40,183 nt of DNA from Lentisphaerae bacterium RIFOXYA12_64_32 (GTDB lineage: Bacteria > Verrucomicrobiota > Lentisphaeria > Oligosphaerales > YB12-FULL-65-16). This document shows, piece after piece, positions 33,212 through 40,090 of this stretch. Location of the stretch: NCBI GenBank assembly GCA_001803235.1, contig MHBL01000260.1, positions 1 to 40,183 on the forward strand. Direction: 5' to 3'. Position 1 is the first letter of the stretch. Each line of letters begins with the position of its first letter. The notes beneath the pieces were generated by a model, which saw only the letters and a program-made list of their open reading frames with translations, did not search any database and was not told the DNA's origin. A program made the position numbers and the translations under genes.

Positions 33212-34675
33212 TCACTCCACGAGCCGGGCCAGGGCTTCTCTCGCCGCCTCGACCATCTCATCACTGAGCCGGTCCACCAGACGGTGGAGTTCGGCCCGGG
33301 GTGTGTTCGGCGCCGGGGGAAGGGCGGGGACTGCGGTCCCGTTGCCGTTGCTCAAGTAGTCCGGGATGGCCTTCAACGCGTCGCGCTTGGCGTCTGCCGT
33401 CGCGTGGTCCATGTACCGGCGGGTCATGGCCGAATCCATGTGGCCCACGACGCCCTGAACGATCGGGAACGGCACGCCGTTCAGCGCGGCGAGGTAGCAG
33501 AACGTGTGCCGGCAGGAGTGAACATCCTTCACGGACACCGCCCGGGTCCGGCCGGGGACTTCGCGCGTGGTCTCAATCTTGAGGTCCGCCAGGAACCGAC
33601 TCACGGCGCAGCCGATGGACGTCCGGTGATTTTCGTATCGGTCTGCAAGTTCGGGGAAAACGTGCTCGCCGTCCTTGGGCAGGGTTCGCAGGTGCCTGGC
33701 CAGCGCCGGCAGTATCGGTATCTCGACGCGCTTCCCGGTCTTCAGCATGCGCCGTCGAATCCAGCCGCCGGCCAGGTCAACTTCGCTCCAGCGTAGCGTG
33801 CAGACGTCGCCCTCGCGCAGACCAGTGTTCGTCGCCACCATGAACAGGTGATACAGCCACCCGGTAGCCTTGCCGCCGATCAACTTCAGGTCTTCGGGCG
33901 TGAACGCCTCGCGCTCTTCAGGCGCGTTCTCAACCTTCGTGATGGCTTTGAATGGCGGGTCATACACGCCGGCCTCTTCACCCACGGCGGCGAACACGGC
34001 CGCGCACGTGGCGAGGTAGTTATTCTGTGCCGCGGTGCTGAGTTGAACACCCTCGTCAGTGTAGGTCGCAACCCTGTTCTTGCCCCACTTCTTGGCGCGC
34101 TTCTGCCGCTGTTCGGAGAGGTAGGCCAACTTCTCTTCTGTGCTTCCCGTCTCGGGGTACTTGCCGCCATTGGCGATGGCCCTGAGAACGGCGCCTATCG
34201 ACCAGTCCAACTTACTCGCGAACTCCCGAACGTCGGCGGGGATCCACTGGCCCCGGGTCCGAATGTGCCCGATGTAGGCCGCGGCGTGCTCGGGCCGGAC
34301 TTCCTGAAGGTGTTGGATTTCCGGATACTGGTCTCGGAGGAAGGCGAGGAAGTTCTCCCACCGGCCCTTGACCATAGCCTGGTGGCGCTCGCGCATTTGC
34401 CGCCGGCGGGGCTTGGCCAGGTAGGCTTTCCAGGCATCTGCCAGGGCCAGGCGCTTGCCGCCGGCCATGACGTCGCGGTAGTTCTCGACGATTGCGGCCT
34501 GGGTCTTCTGTGCCGCCAGGCCTTCCGCGAGCCGCCGCTGTTGGCGTTCGTACGCTTCCGCCGGTTCCTTCGTGCGGGTCTTGCTGCCGTCGGGGTTCCG
34601 GCACACTCCCGTCGAGAGGACGCCCCCCACCTTGAACCTGAAGTGATACCACTCTCCCCGCTTTGCCACGCTCAT
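33212..34675 (-). CDS. int: site-specific tyrosine integrase of the element
   Basis: A 487-residue phage-type integrase. An N-terminal arm-binding segment (VAKRGEWYHFRFKVGG) and a core-binding domain (residues 80-250) precede the catalytic domain: R in NTGLREGDVCTLRW, HSCRHTF, VGHMDSAMT and the nucleophilic tyrosine in RRYMDH. The C-terminus adds a helical tail. ATG 34675 has GGAGGGCG upstream. The gene ends the element, 122 bases from the attR core, and reads inward, away from the core. With the AlpA-like protein it would control integration into tRNA-Gly. Confidence 0.95.
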   Translation of the reverse strand: MSVAKRGEWYHFRFKVGGVLSTGVCRNPDGSKTRTKEPAEAYERQQRRLAEGLAAQKTQAAIVENYRDVMAGGKRLALADAWKAYLAKPRRRQMRERHQAMVKGRWENFLAFLRDQYPEIQHLQEVRPEHAAAYIGHIRTRGQWIPADVREFASKLDWSIGAVLRAIANGGKYPETGSTEEKLAYLSEQRQKRAKKWGKNRVATYTDEGVQLSTAAQNNYLATCAAVFAAVGEEAGVYDPPFKAITKVENAPEEREAFTPEDLKLIGGKATGWLYHLFMVATNTGLREGDVCTLRWSEVDLAGGWIRRRMLKTGKRVEIPILPALARHLRTLPKDGEHVFPELADRYENHRTSIGCAVSRFLADLKIETTREVPGRTRAVSVKDVHSCRHTFCYLAALNGVPFPIVQGVVGHMDSAMTRRYMDHATADAKRDALKAIPDYLSNGNGTAVPALPPAPNTPRAELHRLVDRLSDEMVEAAREALARLVE

Positions 34676-34750
34676 GTTTTCGCCCTCCGGTTGTGCCTAT
34701 CTGAGGCTATCGGTTGCCTGTTGACAATACCATACAACCGGACCGGCGAT

Positions 34751-34773
34751 AGTGCAACAAACGAGAAGCAAAA
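34751..34773 (+). repeat. right arm-type site of the element
   Basis: The partner of 24542-24564 (20 of 23 identical, same orientation), 24 bases before the attR core and between it and the integrase start. Confidence 0.65.
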
Positions 34774-34797
34774 AGCGTATGTACACTCACGGTTACG

Positions 34798-34847
34798 CCA
34801 GCCTTCCAAGCTGGCCACGTGGGTTCGATTCCCATCGCCCGCTCCAT
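34798..34847 (+). repeat. attR core (3' tRNA-Gly fragment)
   Basis: A 50-bp perfect copy of 24397-24446. It lacks the acceptor 5' strand and D-arm, so it is not a functional tRNA. Confidence 0.95.
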
Positions 34848-35349
34848 ATAACCGCTCTGCCGTGCACTGCCCTGCATTACCGTGCTTTTCCCGTTTTGAC
34901 GCGAATTCTGTCGAATTCCTACTACACCGTTTTCCCTCTGAAAATGACGCCGGAAGCGCCCCCCTGTGGTCCCGAAGGTGGTCGGGCGAACGTCGGGTGG
35001 CATGACGGGGTTCGGTGTCTGAACAAGTCGGTCGGCATGGTAGGCAGGAACTACCCACTGTAGTAACAATCTCCGGAATAGTAACTACACCATCCCGTCG
35101 GTGGACATGGTTTCCGGCAACGGCTGCGCGGGTCAATCCAGCCGGCGGGGGCGGTCTCCGGGCAGGTCGCAAGGGTCGGAACAGAGAAAAAGCACGCTAT
35201 GGCGGCACAGCGTCACGCGGGCCAGGGCCAGGCGCCCGGCGGGTGTCATGGTCCGCATCGCCAGGACCACTATCCGGGCGGGTTGATGGCGCGGGAAGAC
35301 ACAAGGCGAAACATGTGCCAACCGGGGGCCACTGTGGTGGAGGAGAGGA
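34848..35349. other. degenerate region right of attR
   Basis: No convincing gene. The first 70 bases (CCTGCATTACC, then GTGCTTTTCCCGTTTTGACGCGAA) resemble the element's own sequence just inside attL (CTGCCATTACC, then GCATTTTCCGGTTTGAAGTGAA), as expected if an older related element had integrated at the same site. A minus-strand frame at 35133-35390 has some protein-like composition but no recognisable motif. Confidence 0.4.
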
Positions 35350-35541
35350 TTACGGGACGACGAGAGTGACCGCCTGGCGAGGATAGTCAACCTTCAGAAT
35401 CACGTGCTCAAGACAACCGGTGACACCCACCAGGGTCGGCTTGAGTTTGGGTAGAACCTGAACGGTGGAAGAACCCACGAGCATGACCGGCTTGCCTGCG
35501 GCGTCAAGGCCTGGCGGCCGGGTCAACGGGCTTTGAAAACG
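35350..35541 (-). pseudogene. C-terminal fragment, possibly of an aspartyl-protease-like protein
   Basis: The minus strand encodes about 60 residues with a protein-like end: DAAGKPVMLVGSSTVQVLP, then GVTGCLEHVILKVDYPRQAV and TLVVP before a TAA at 35352-35350. The VDYPRQAVTL ending is reminiscent of retropepsin-like C-termini, which is weak evidence. No start with a ribosome site is seen unless at ATG 35484. It runs out of frame into the integrase remnant, so it looks like a broken gene joined by a deletion. Confidence 0.4.
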
Positions 35542-35940
35542 GAGCGCCGGCGGCGATAGCCAAGGCGGGGCAGATGTAGCCGGTTCGGTCCTGCTCTGGA
35601 ACCTCGTTCAACACGGCGGTGAGTTCTGGGTGAACCGGGAAGGATACTTCCTTGTGCGTCTTGGCCGTGAGCTTGCACACCCGGCCCTGCCGAATGTCCT
35701 CCTTCAGCGTGGCGCAGTCCCCCAGCCGCATGCCGGTGAACAGGGCAATGGCATAGAGCCGGCGCATTTCGCCGGTAGCCGTCGAACACACCTTCCGCAG
35801 GTCGGCGACCTCCAAGTTGTTCCTGCTCTCGTGATGAACCTCGTAACGTGGCACGCCCTTGAATGGATCAGCCAGGCCCGCCAACCGGAACACCACGCCG
35901 GCTATGGTGATGAGTTTGTTGTGACGCCCGGCGGTGTGGT
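35504..35940 (-). pseudogene. tyrosine integrase remnant
   Basis: About 140 residues of a phage-type integrase: end of the core-binding domain (RHNKLITIAGVVFRLAG, DPFKGVPR) and the first part of the catalytic domain including the conserved Arg (YAIALFTGMRLGDCATLKEDI). The HxxR and Tyr regions are missing: the frame stops at 35504 and is followed by unrelated sequence. It differs from both recombinases of the intact element, so it marks an earlier insertion next to the same tRNA site. Confidence 0.75.
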
Positions 35941-35961
35941 CGCCGGAAGATAACCCGATCT

Positions 35962-36114
35962 TTACGCTGACCGTCTGCGGCCGGAAATGAGGTTCACGAG
36001 TACCATGATGACTGCAATAACCAGCAGGATGTGAATAAACGAACCTATCGTGTGGCCGGTGATAAGCCCGAGCAGCCACAAGATGATCAGCACAACCGCA
36101 AGTGTGTGTAACAT
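35962..36114 (-). CDS. DUF5670/lmo0937-type mini membrane protein
   Basis: A 50-residue protein: MLHTLAVVLIILWLLGLITG followed by a second hydrophobic segment IGSFIHILLVIAVIMVLVNLI and a basic tail GRRRSA. This is the pattern of the lmo0937 (DUF5670) family found across bacteria, usually linked to envelope or general stress; function unknown. AAAGGAGCGAAAG stands directly before ATG 36114 and decides the start over the longer upstream frame. Confidence 0.85.
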   Translation of the reverse strand: MLHTLAVVLIILWLLGLITGHTIGSFIHILLVIAVIMVLVNLISGRRRSA

Positions 36115-36241
36115 GATTCTTTCGCTCCTTTCCGTCTTATTCCACCACCCCGCTTTTTCCATTGTCGCGGGTTTTCCTCCATCGATTGGTTATTTCTGGG
36201 ACAGCATGTGCCGGTCAACGTGACCTCGCCATTCCGTGATC

Positions 36242-36577
36242 TCACTTCCCCGCAGGCGCGGCGGGTACGGCTGCAGCAGGCTGATCTGCCGGCTTAACTC
36301 TCGTGACCGGTGCGGCAACCGGTGGCACGATCGGTGGAACGGCCGAAAGGGTGGCGCGACAGGCTTGGCACTGGTTTTGCGCCGTCGAACACGCCGTGCA
36401 GAGCTTGTGCCCGCCGCTCGTCGTAGCCGCGCCGCAAATGACGCACTTGCCCATGTTCATGATAAACGCCTTGCCCGCACAGTTCGCGCACAGTCTCGCA
36501 CTTGCCGAGGAAGACACCAGAACCATTGCCAGTGCCAGCAACGCTGCGGTCGCCCAGCATGAAGGGAATCTGCTCAT
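36242..36577 (-). CDS. secreted zinc-ribbon protein
   Basis: A 111-residue protein with a signal peptide (hydrophobic ATAALLALAMVLVSSSASA, likely cleavage near residue 27). Four CxxC pairs follow: CANC, CVIC, CTAC and CQAC, i.e. two zinc ribbons. A Pro/Ala-rich tail ends it. AGAGGTGA lies just before the ATG. Its upstream region carries the 58-bp block shared with the HPr gene (36685-36742). Zinc ribbons outside the cytoplasm are uncommon; function unknown. Confidence 0.7.
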   Translation of the reverse strand: MSRFPSCWATAALLALAMVLVSSSASARLCANCAGKAFIMNMGKCVICGAATTSGGHKLCTACSTAQNQCQACRATLSAVPPIVPPVAAPVTRVKPADQPAAAVPAAPAGK

Positions 36578-36684
36578 AAGTCACCTCTGTTACTCTCTAT
36601 TGTTTTCGGACCAGAATGAACTGAGGGCCTCCTGGCGGTTCCGGCTCCTCTCTTCTGCCATCAGGTTTGTCCTTTGCCTTTGTA

Positions 36685-36742
36685 ACCACTATACGCCGTG
36701 GCTGGACCGTTTGTTATGGGGTGAAACCCTACCGTGTATCCC
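36685..36742 (-). promoter_or_regulatory. conserved upstream block, copy 1 (before the zinc-ribbon gene)
   Basis: These 58 bases match 38941-38998 at 52 positions without gaps; the last 28 are identical. Reading in the direction of the downstream gene, the block holds the palindromic GGGT-TTC-ACCC, then a hairpin CCAC-N8-GTGG whose loop includes TATA. Weaker similarity continues upstream to about 36795. The block ends 107 bases before the start codon. Confidence 0.7.
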
Positions 36743-36863
36743 GCCCCCCCCTCACTCCTGTCAGTTCACTGGACCTCACGTCCAGCCTTCTCCAGCATCT
36801 CCAGTTATTCCAACAGCCGGAAGGGGAAGATTCCGTCCGGATCCGAGCCACGGACACCAGCCG

Positions 36864-37130
36864 TCAGTGCCTGTTCATCACGGCGTCGATGGTTTCCTGG
36901 TCGAAGTGCAACTTCTCCGTCTTCTCGCTCTCCCTGGGGAGACACAGTCCCGCAATGGCCTGCAGCGCGCCCGCGCCCAGTGCCCAATTGCGGTCCCGCA
37001 CATCGCTGTACTCGTACTCCTCGGGCTCGCCGTTCTCAGAGGCGCGGTAGCCTGCCGAGTGTATGCAGATGCAACCTTGGAGAGCCCCAGCCAAAGCAAA
37101 CAACGCGCCAAGCCGTAGTCCCGCAGTCAC
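36864..37130 (-). CDS. small lipoprotein
   Basis: An 88-residue protein if started at GTG 37130: signal segment TAGLRLGALFALAGALQGC with lipobox LQGC (C20). The mature part contains ICIHSAGYRASENGEPEEY and a C-terminal helix. The Shine-Dalgarno is weak (GGAA), and the frame is open further upstream, so the start is uncertain. No family recognised. It lies 287 bases upstream of the zinc-ribbon gene on the same strand; the gap includes the conserved block. Confidence 0.6.
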   Translation of the reverse strand: MTAGLRLGALFALAGALQGCICIHSAGYRASENGEPEEYEYSDVRDRNWALGAGALQAIAGLCLPRESEKTEKLHFDQETIDAVMNRH

Positions 37131-37269
37131 TATTCCGCGCCCCGCTCTTGCCGTAGGTACACGAAATGGAAGAAGGACGCGTATTCCCTGGCGGCCAAGG
37201 ACGATCAAGCGCTGGCAACAGATTTGCATGACTTCACGCTTCACGGTCAGCATGTGGCCCAAATCATAT

Positions 37270-37456
37270 CGACCTGTGCAATAAGGGGATCAGGCCCCGT
37301 CACCTTCCGACAGTACCGCGGGCGGTCCCCCGCCCGCTTCTCGGCGCCCACGTAGAACAAGACTCGTATGGCGGGCGGGGGGCCGCCCGCGGTACCGCCT
37401 GTCAGGAGGGGCCGGCCTGGGCTGGCACCACACTGCTCCGCTCATTGCACAGGTCG
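37270..37456. mobile_element. MITE-like repeat, family 3, copy B (complete)
   Basis: A 187-bp element with perfect 13-bp terminal inverted repeats CGACCTGTGCAAT / ATTGCACAGGTCG. It is flanked by AATCATAT (37262-37269) and AATCAAAT (37457-37464), a probable 8-bp target duplication with one change. Internal arms (GCGGGCGGTCCCCCGCCCGC and GGCGGGCGGGGGGCCGCCCG) match copy A at 16266-16462. Confidence 0.8.
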
Positions 37457-37566
37457 AATCAAATTGCACCAGAGCAACCGCGGTGCAGCATATTCCCCAT
37501 TCGGTTGGGCGGCTTCCGGGACATGATCCAACCGTTGCGATTTGCACCATCCCGCCCAACGGCCGG

Positions 37567-37718
37567 TCAGGCATGCAGTAGGCTGTTCGGGGAGCCGTAG
37601 GTGTTCGGAGCCCCGTCCCGGTATTTTGGTCTTTGGACCAGAGGTTGTTCACGACGAATTTGTACTCGTGGGTTCCTCTCGGAAGACTGAAGATCGCTTT
37701 GAAATGCCAGATGAACAC
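37567..37718 (-). pseudogene. relic of a CBM48/AMPK-type glycogen-binding domain
   Basis: In the frame one base off from the sigma gene, 37718 to about 37617 encodes FIWHFKAIFSLPRGTHEYKF and then VVNNLWSKDQNTG, the core of an AMPK/CBM48 domain. The matching end of that domain (NTYGSPNSLLHA) is in the sigma frame, at 37567-37610. A single frameshift near 37612-37617 separates the two pieces. The N-terminal part of the donor gene is absent. Confidence 0.7.
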
Positions 37719-38538
37719 CCGTGGATGGATCTTCTTCGAGCAGCGCGTGGAGTTTCGCCAGTGCTGTGTTCTGTATCTGGCGTATGCGTTCCCTGGTTCG
37801 ACGGACCACGCGGCTGACTTCATCCAAGGTGCGTGGGGGGGCTCCGTTCAGTCCGAAACGAAGCGTCAGGATCGTACGCTCGCGCTGGTCCAAGCCATCC
37901 ACCAACATTAGCATCCGGCACCGCATCTCCGCGTCGCAGGCGGTCTTGTCAGGAACCGGCACAGACTCATCGGGTATGACACCTTGGAACTCCCCGGTCT
38001 CCCCCTCCTGGAGCGGTGCGTCCAGTGAGATGGCGGTCACCTTCACACACCCAAGCCCCGCAACGGTTCGCGTGGAGAGATGGGCGCTTGAAGCCGTTTC
38101 TGCATCCGTCGGCTCCCTGCCGAGTTGGTCGCGGAGTCGGGCTCGGGTGGCGTGTATCCGTGCGATCTTGGTCGCGGACTGCACAGGAATACGGATGGTC
38201 CGGCCCTGATTCGCCAATGCCCGGCGCATGCCCTGCTTGATCCACCAGGCGGCGTAGCTGCTCAGTTTCGCGCCTTTCGCAGGGTCGAACTTTTCGACGG
38301 CCCGCACCAGCCCGATATTGCCTTCGGATATGAGATCCATGAGCGGCAGCCCCCGGCTCGTGAAGTCATGCGCGATTTTCACGACCAACCTGAGGTTGCT
38401 GCGAATCAGCTTGTGACGGGCCGTCTCCGACCCTTTCCGGACCTCCAGCGCAAGTTGCACTTCTTCTTCGCGGGTGATCAGAGGGTGCTGGGAAACCAGC
38501 TTCATGTACAGTTTCATGGCATCTTCGCTGCAGACCAT
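37567..38538 (-). CDS. RNA polymerase sigma-70 family factor with overprinted C-terminal tail
   Basis: A 323-residue sigma factor of the RpoD/RpoS group. Region 1.2/2.1 is LYMKLVSQHPLITREEEVQLA; region 2 has NLRLVVKIAHDF, LMDLISEGNIGLVRAVEKFDP and SSYAAWWIKQGMRRAL; region 3 follows; region 4 ends with RRTRERIRQIQNTALAKLHALLEED. Sigma factors normally stop here. This one adds about 50 residues (PSTGVHLAFQ onward) whose DNA, in another frame, encodes a relic glycogen-binding domain (see findings). ATG 38538 has AGAGGGA upstream. It follows the HPr gene by 55 bases, so the two are probably an operon. Confidence 0.9.
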   Translation of the reverse strand: MVCSEDAMKLYMKLVSQHPLITREEEVQLALEVRKGSETARHKLIRSNLRLVVKIAHDFTSRGLPLMDLISEGNIGLVRAVEKFDPAKGAKLSSYAAWWIKQGMRRALANQGRTIRIPVQSATKIARIHATRARLRDQLGREPTDAETASSAHLSTRTVAGLGCVKVTAISLDAPLQEGETGEFQGVIPDESVPVPDKTACDAEMRCRMLMLVDGLDQRERTILTLRFGLNGAPPRTLDEVSRVVRRTRERIRQIQNTALAKLHALLEEDPSTGVHLAFQSDLQSSERNPRVQIRREQPLVQRPKYRDGAPNTYGSPNSLLHA

Positions 38539-38593
38539 GTGTATCGTCCCTCTACATCAAAAGAAAGTGGCTGACTTCGAGGTCATTCCAGAT

Positions 38594-38863
38594 CTACGGC
38601 GTCAATCCAGACAGACAACTCGTCTGTCCGATGGCGAGCAAAGCGTCACTCCCGTCGGTACCGTCAGCAGTGGCCGTCAGTTCTGTGCCCTTGACGGCCC
38701 CCAACAGCAGAAGGGACAGGATGCTCTTCGCATTCGCGGATACGCCATTGCCGGAAAACACGATGTCGGCTTGAAATGCCATGGCGACCTGCACCAGTTC
38801 GGCGACCGACCGCGCGTGTAATCCGTGCTCACCTTTGACCAAGAAGGTCCTCGTGTGCTTCAT
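38594..38863 (-). CDS. HPr-family phosphocarrier protein
   Basis: An 89-residue HPr homologue. The active-site histidine is H16 in GEHGLHARSVAEL and the regulatory-serine region is ANAKSILSLL (S47). HPr passes phosphate from enzyme I to sugar-specific PTS components, or, when serine-phosphorylated, regulates carbon use. No PTS gene is adjacent; instead a sigma factor follows after 55 bases, suggesting a regulatory use. Length and fold pattern are standard. The ATG 38863 has GGAGAGGCGG upstream at a rather long distance. Confidence 0.9.
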   Translation of the reverse strand: MKHTRTFLVKGEHGLHARSVAELVQVAMAFQADIVFSGNGVSANAKSILSLLLLGAVKGTELTATADGTDGSDALLAIGQTSCLSGLTP

Positions 38864-38940
38864 CGGTCCAATCCGCCTCTCCTGAGTGCTACTGATTCTG
38901 CCGTTCCCGACTGGTTTGCCGGCTTGGCTTTGTCACTTTG

Positions 38941-38998
38941 ACCACTGTAGGCCGTGGCCGGGCCGCTTGCTATGGGGTGAAACCCTACCGTGTATCCC
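38941..38998 (-). promoter_or_regulatory. conserved upstream block, copy 2 (before HPr-sigma)
   Basis: The partner of 36685-36742, 78 bases before the HPr start. Further similarity extends to about 39045. It probably contains the promoter of the HPr-sigma operon (TACAGT in the position where copy 1 has TATAGT). Confidence 0.7.
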
Positions 38999-39088
38999 CA
39001 GCCGTCCGCCCCCCTGCCAGTTCACGCGACCTGGCGTCCAGCCCCTCCAGTAACCAGAGATGATGGCGGCGCTTTGTGCCGGGCCGTA

Positions 39089-39122
39089 AACGTTCAACGG
39101 CGACGCCCAACGTTCAGCGGCG
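39089..39122. repeat. tandem AACGTTCA-CGGCG sites
   Basis: AACGTTCAACGGCG (39089-39102) and AACGTTCAGCGGCG (39109-39122) are 20 bp apart, start to start. Each contains the palindrome AACGTT. They lie between the prepilin stop and the HPr leader and could be an operator pair. Confidence 0.45.
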
Positions 39123-39174
39123 GAACCGGCGGGGGAATCGCAGGTGTGAGGTCGAGCCCGGACGCGCCTGGCGG

Positions 39175-39864
39175 TCAGCGTGTCACTTGGGTGATGCGGG
39201 CGTTGCCGGCAATGTGGATGCTCAGGGAGGTCATCCACGAGACGTGGCCGTCAGCCCAGTTGATGTTTTCGCCGCCTGAATGCCGGGAGAAATTGGGATT
39301 CATGAAGGTGCCGCCGGCGCCGGCGACGACGGGATACAGGACCTGATCATCGCTGCTGGCCCAGGCGATGCGGTCCACGTGGCTGGACCAGATCGGGTGC
39401 GAGCAATCGGTGATGGCGGCGGTGTCGGTGGGTTTGGTGACTTTGGTCGTTTTCTGGATCTTCAGGTTCTCGTTCCAGCCGATGTTCGGGTAGACGCGGT
39501 AGGTGCGGCTGTTGTAGGTGAACGGTGTATCCTTGCCGCCGCGGCACTTGCCATTGCGCATCGGGCAGAGCCAGATGGTGGGCGCGCCGCCGATGTAGGA
39601 ATCGAGATATTCGTAGATCAGGGGATAGGGGTTCGGGTCGCCGGGGTTGGCCACGGCGTAGTACCGTGCGTCAGGGTAGTAGTCGTCGGCTTCCTGAACG
39701 TAACACGCCAGGCTGAGCCCGAGCTGCTTCAGGTTTGCCTGGCAGATCGCCTGTCTTCCCTTGTCCTTGGCCTGTTGCAGCGCCGGCAGCAGCATTGACG
39801 CCAGGATCCCAATGATCGCAATGACAACCAGCAGTTCGATGAGTGTGAAGCATCGGGAGCGCAT
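39175..39864 (-). CDS. type II secretion/type IV-like prepilin with H-x9-DG motif
   Basis: A 229-residue prepilin-like protein. The N-terminal methylation segment is [20 protein letters not shown], followed by [25 protein letters not shown]. The C-terminal motif [12 protein letters not shown] fits H-x9-DG, the signature of the DUF1559-like pseudopilins that are multiplied in Planctomycetota and Lentisphaerota. The residue before the cleavage point is cysteine instead of the usual glycine ([10 protein letters not shown]), which may reduce processing by prepilin peptidase. ATG 39864 has GAGGAGATT upstream. No secretion-apparatus genes are nearby. Confidence 0.92.
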   Translation of the reverse strand: MRSRCFTLIELLVVIAIIGILASMLLPALQQAKDKGRQAICQANLKQLGLSLACYVQEADDYYPDARYYAVANPGDPNPYPLIYEYLDSYIGGAPTIWLCPMRNGKCRGGKDTPFTYNSRTYRVYPNIGWNENLKIQKTTKVTKPTDTAAITDCSHPIWSSHVDRIAWASSDDQVLYPVVAGAGGTFMNPNFSRHSGGENINWADGHVSWMTSLSIHIAGNARITQVTR

Positions 39865-40010
39865 AGCTCAATCTCCTCTGCGGGGAAGAGACGAAGATTA
39901 GAGACAAAGATTAGAGACAAAGGCCCAGGTTCCGGTCTGCAAGGGTAACCTTCGCTGCGTTCGGTTGCCCGCGGGTCGCGGGGAAGGCAGCAGAACAGGC
40001 CTGTTTCTTC

Positions 40011-40029
40011 GGACGGCACCCGCCGTCCG
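40011..40029. other. hairpin in the prepilin leader
   Basis: CGGACGGC / GCCGTCCG-type inverted repeat with a short ACCC loop lies between the promoter and the prepilin start. Nearer the gene, AAAGATTAGAGAC is repeated in tandem (about 39894-39919). Confidence 0.45.
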
Positions 40030-40061
40030 GTCCCCGAACGCGATTCCCTTGACGCACAGAG

Positions 40062-40090
40062 AAATTACACGGACGCCGAGTCAATGTCAA
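40062..40090 (-). promoter_or_regulatory. promoter of the prepilin gene
   Basis: On the minus strand TTGACA (40090-40085), a 17-bp spacer and TAATTT (40067-40062). The leader to ATG 39864 would be about 190 bases. No gene is seen in 40091-40183. Confidence 0.65.

Larger units (their letters stand above)
24397..34847. mobile_element. 10.4-kb integrative element in tRNA-Gly, satellite-like
   Basis: Bounded by a perfect 50-bp direct repeat of the 3' tRNA part. Content: noncoding left end with arm site and iteron cluster; zinc-ribbon/membrane protein genes; a second tyrosine recombinase; an unknown small gene with a 15-bp inverted repeat; a six-gene minus-strand replication/regulation operon; a divergent Cys-rich gene; and a site-specific integrase adjacent to attR. 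No capsid, portal, terminase, lysis, relaxase or T4SS gene is visible. Size, AlpA-like regulator, primase-helicase and tRNA site recall PICI-type phage satellites; an integrative replicon is the alternative. Confidence 0.92.

Noticed and set aside
36163..36241. Terminator between the secreted zinc-ribbon and DUF5670 genes
   Set aside because: The only hairpin (CCCGC / GCGGG, 13-nt loop) is weak and the T-run is on the wrong side for the minus-strand transcript.
37131..37284. Plus-strand protein-like stretch (WKKDAYSLAAKDDQALATDL)
   Set aside because: The composition looks protein-like, but there is no start codon in frame; it is cut by the MITE-like repeat at 37270 and too short to assign; at most a gene remnant.
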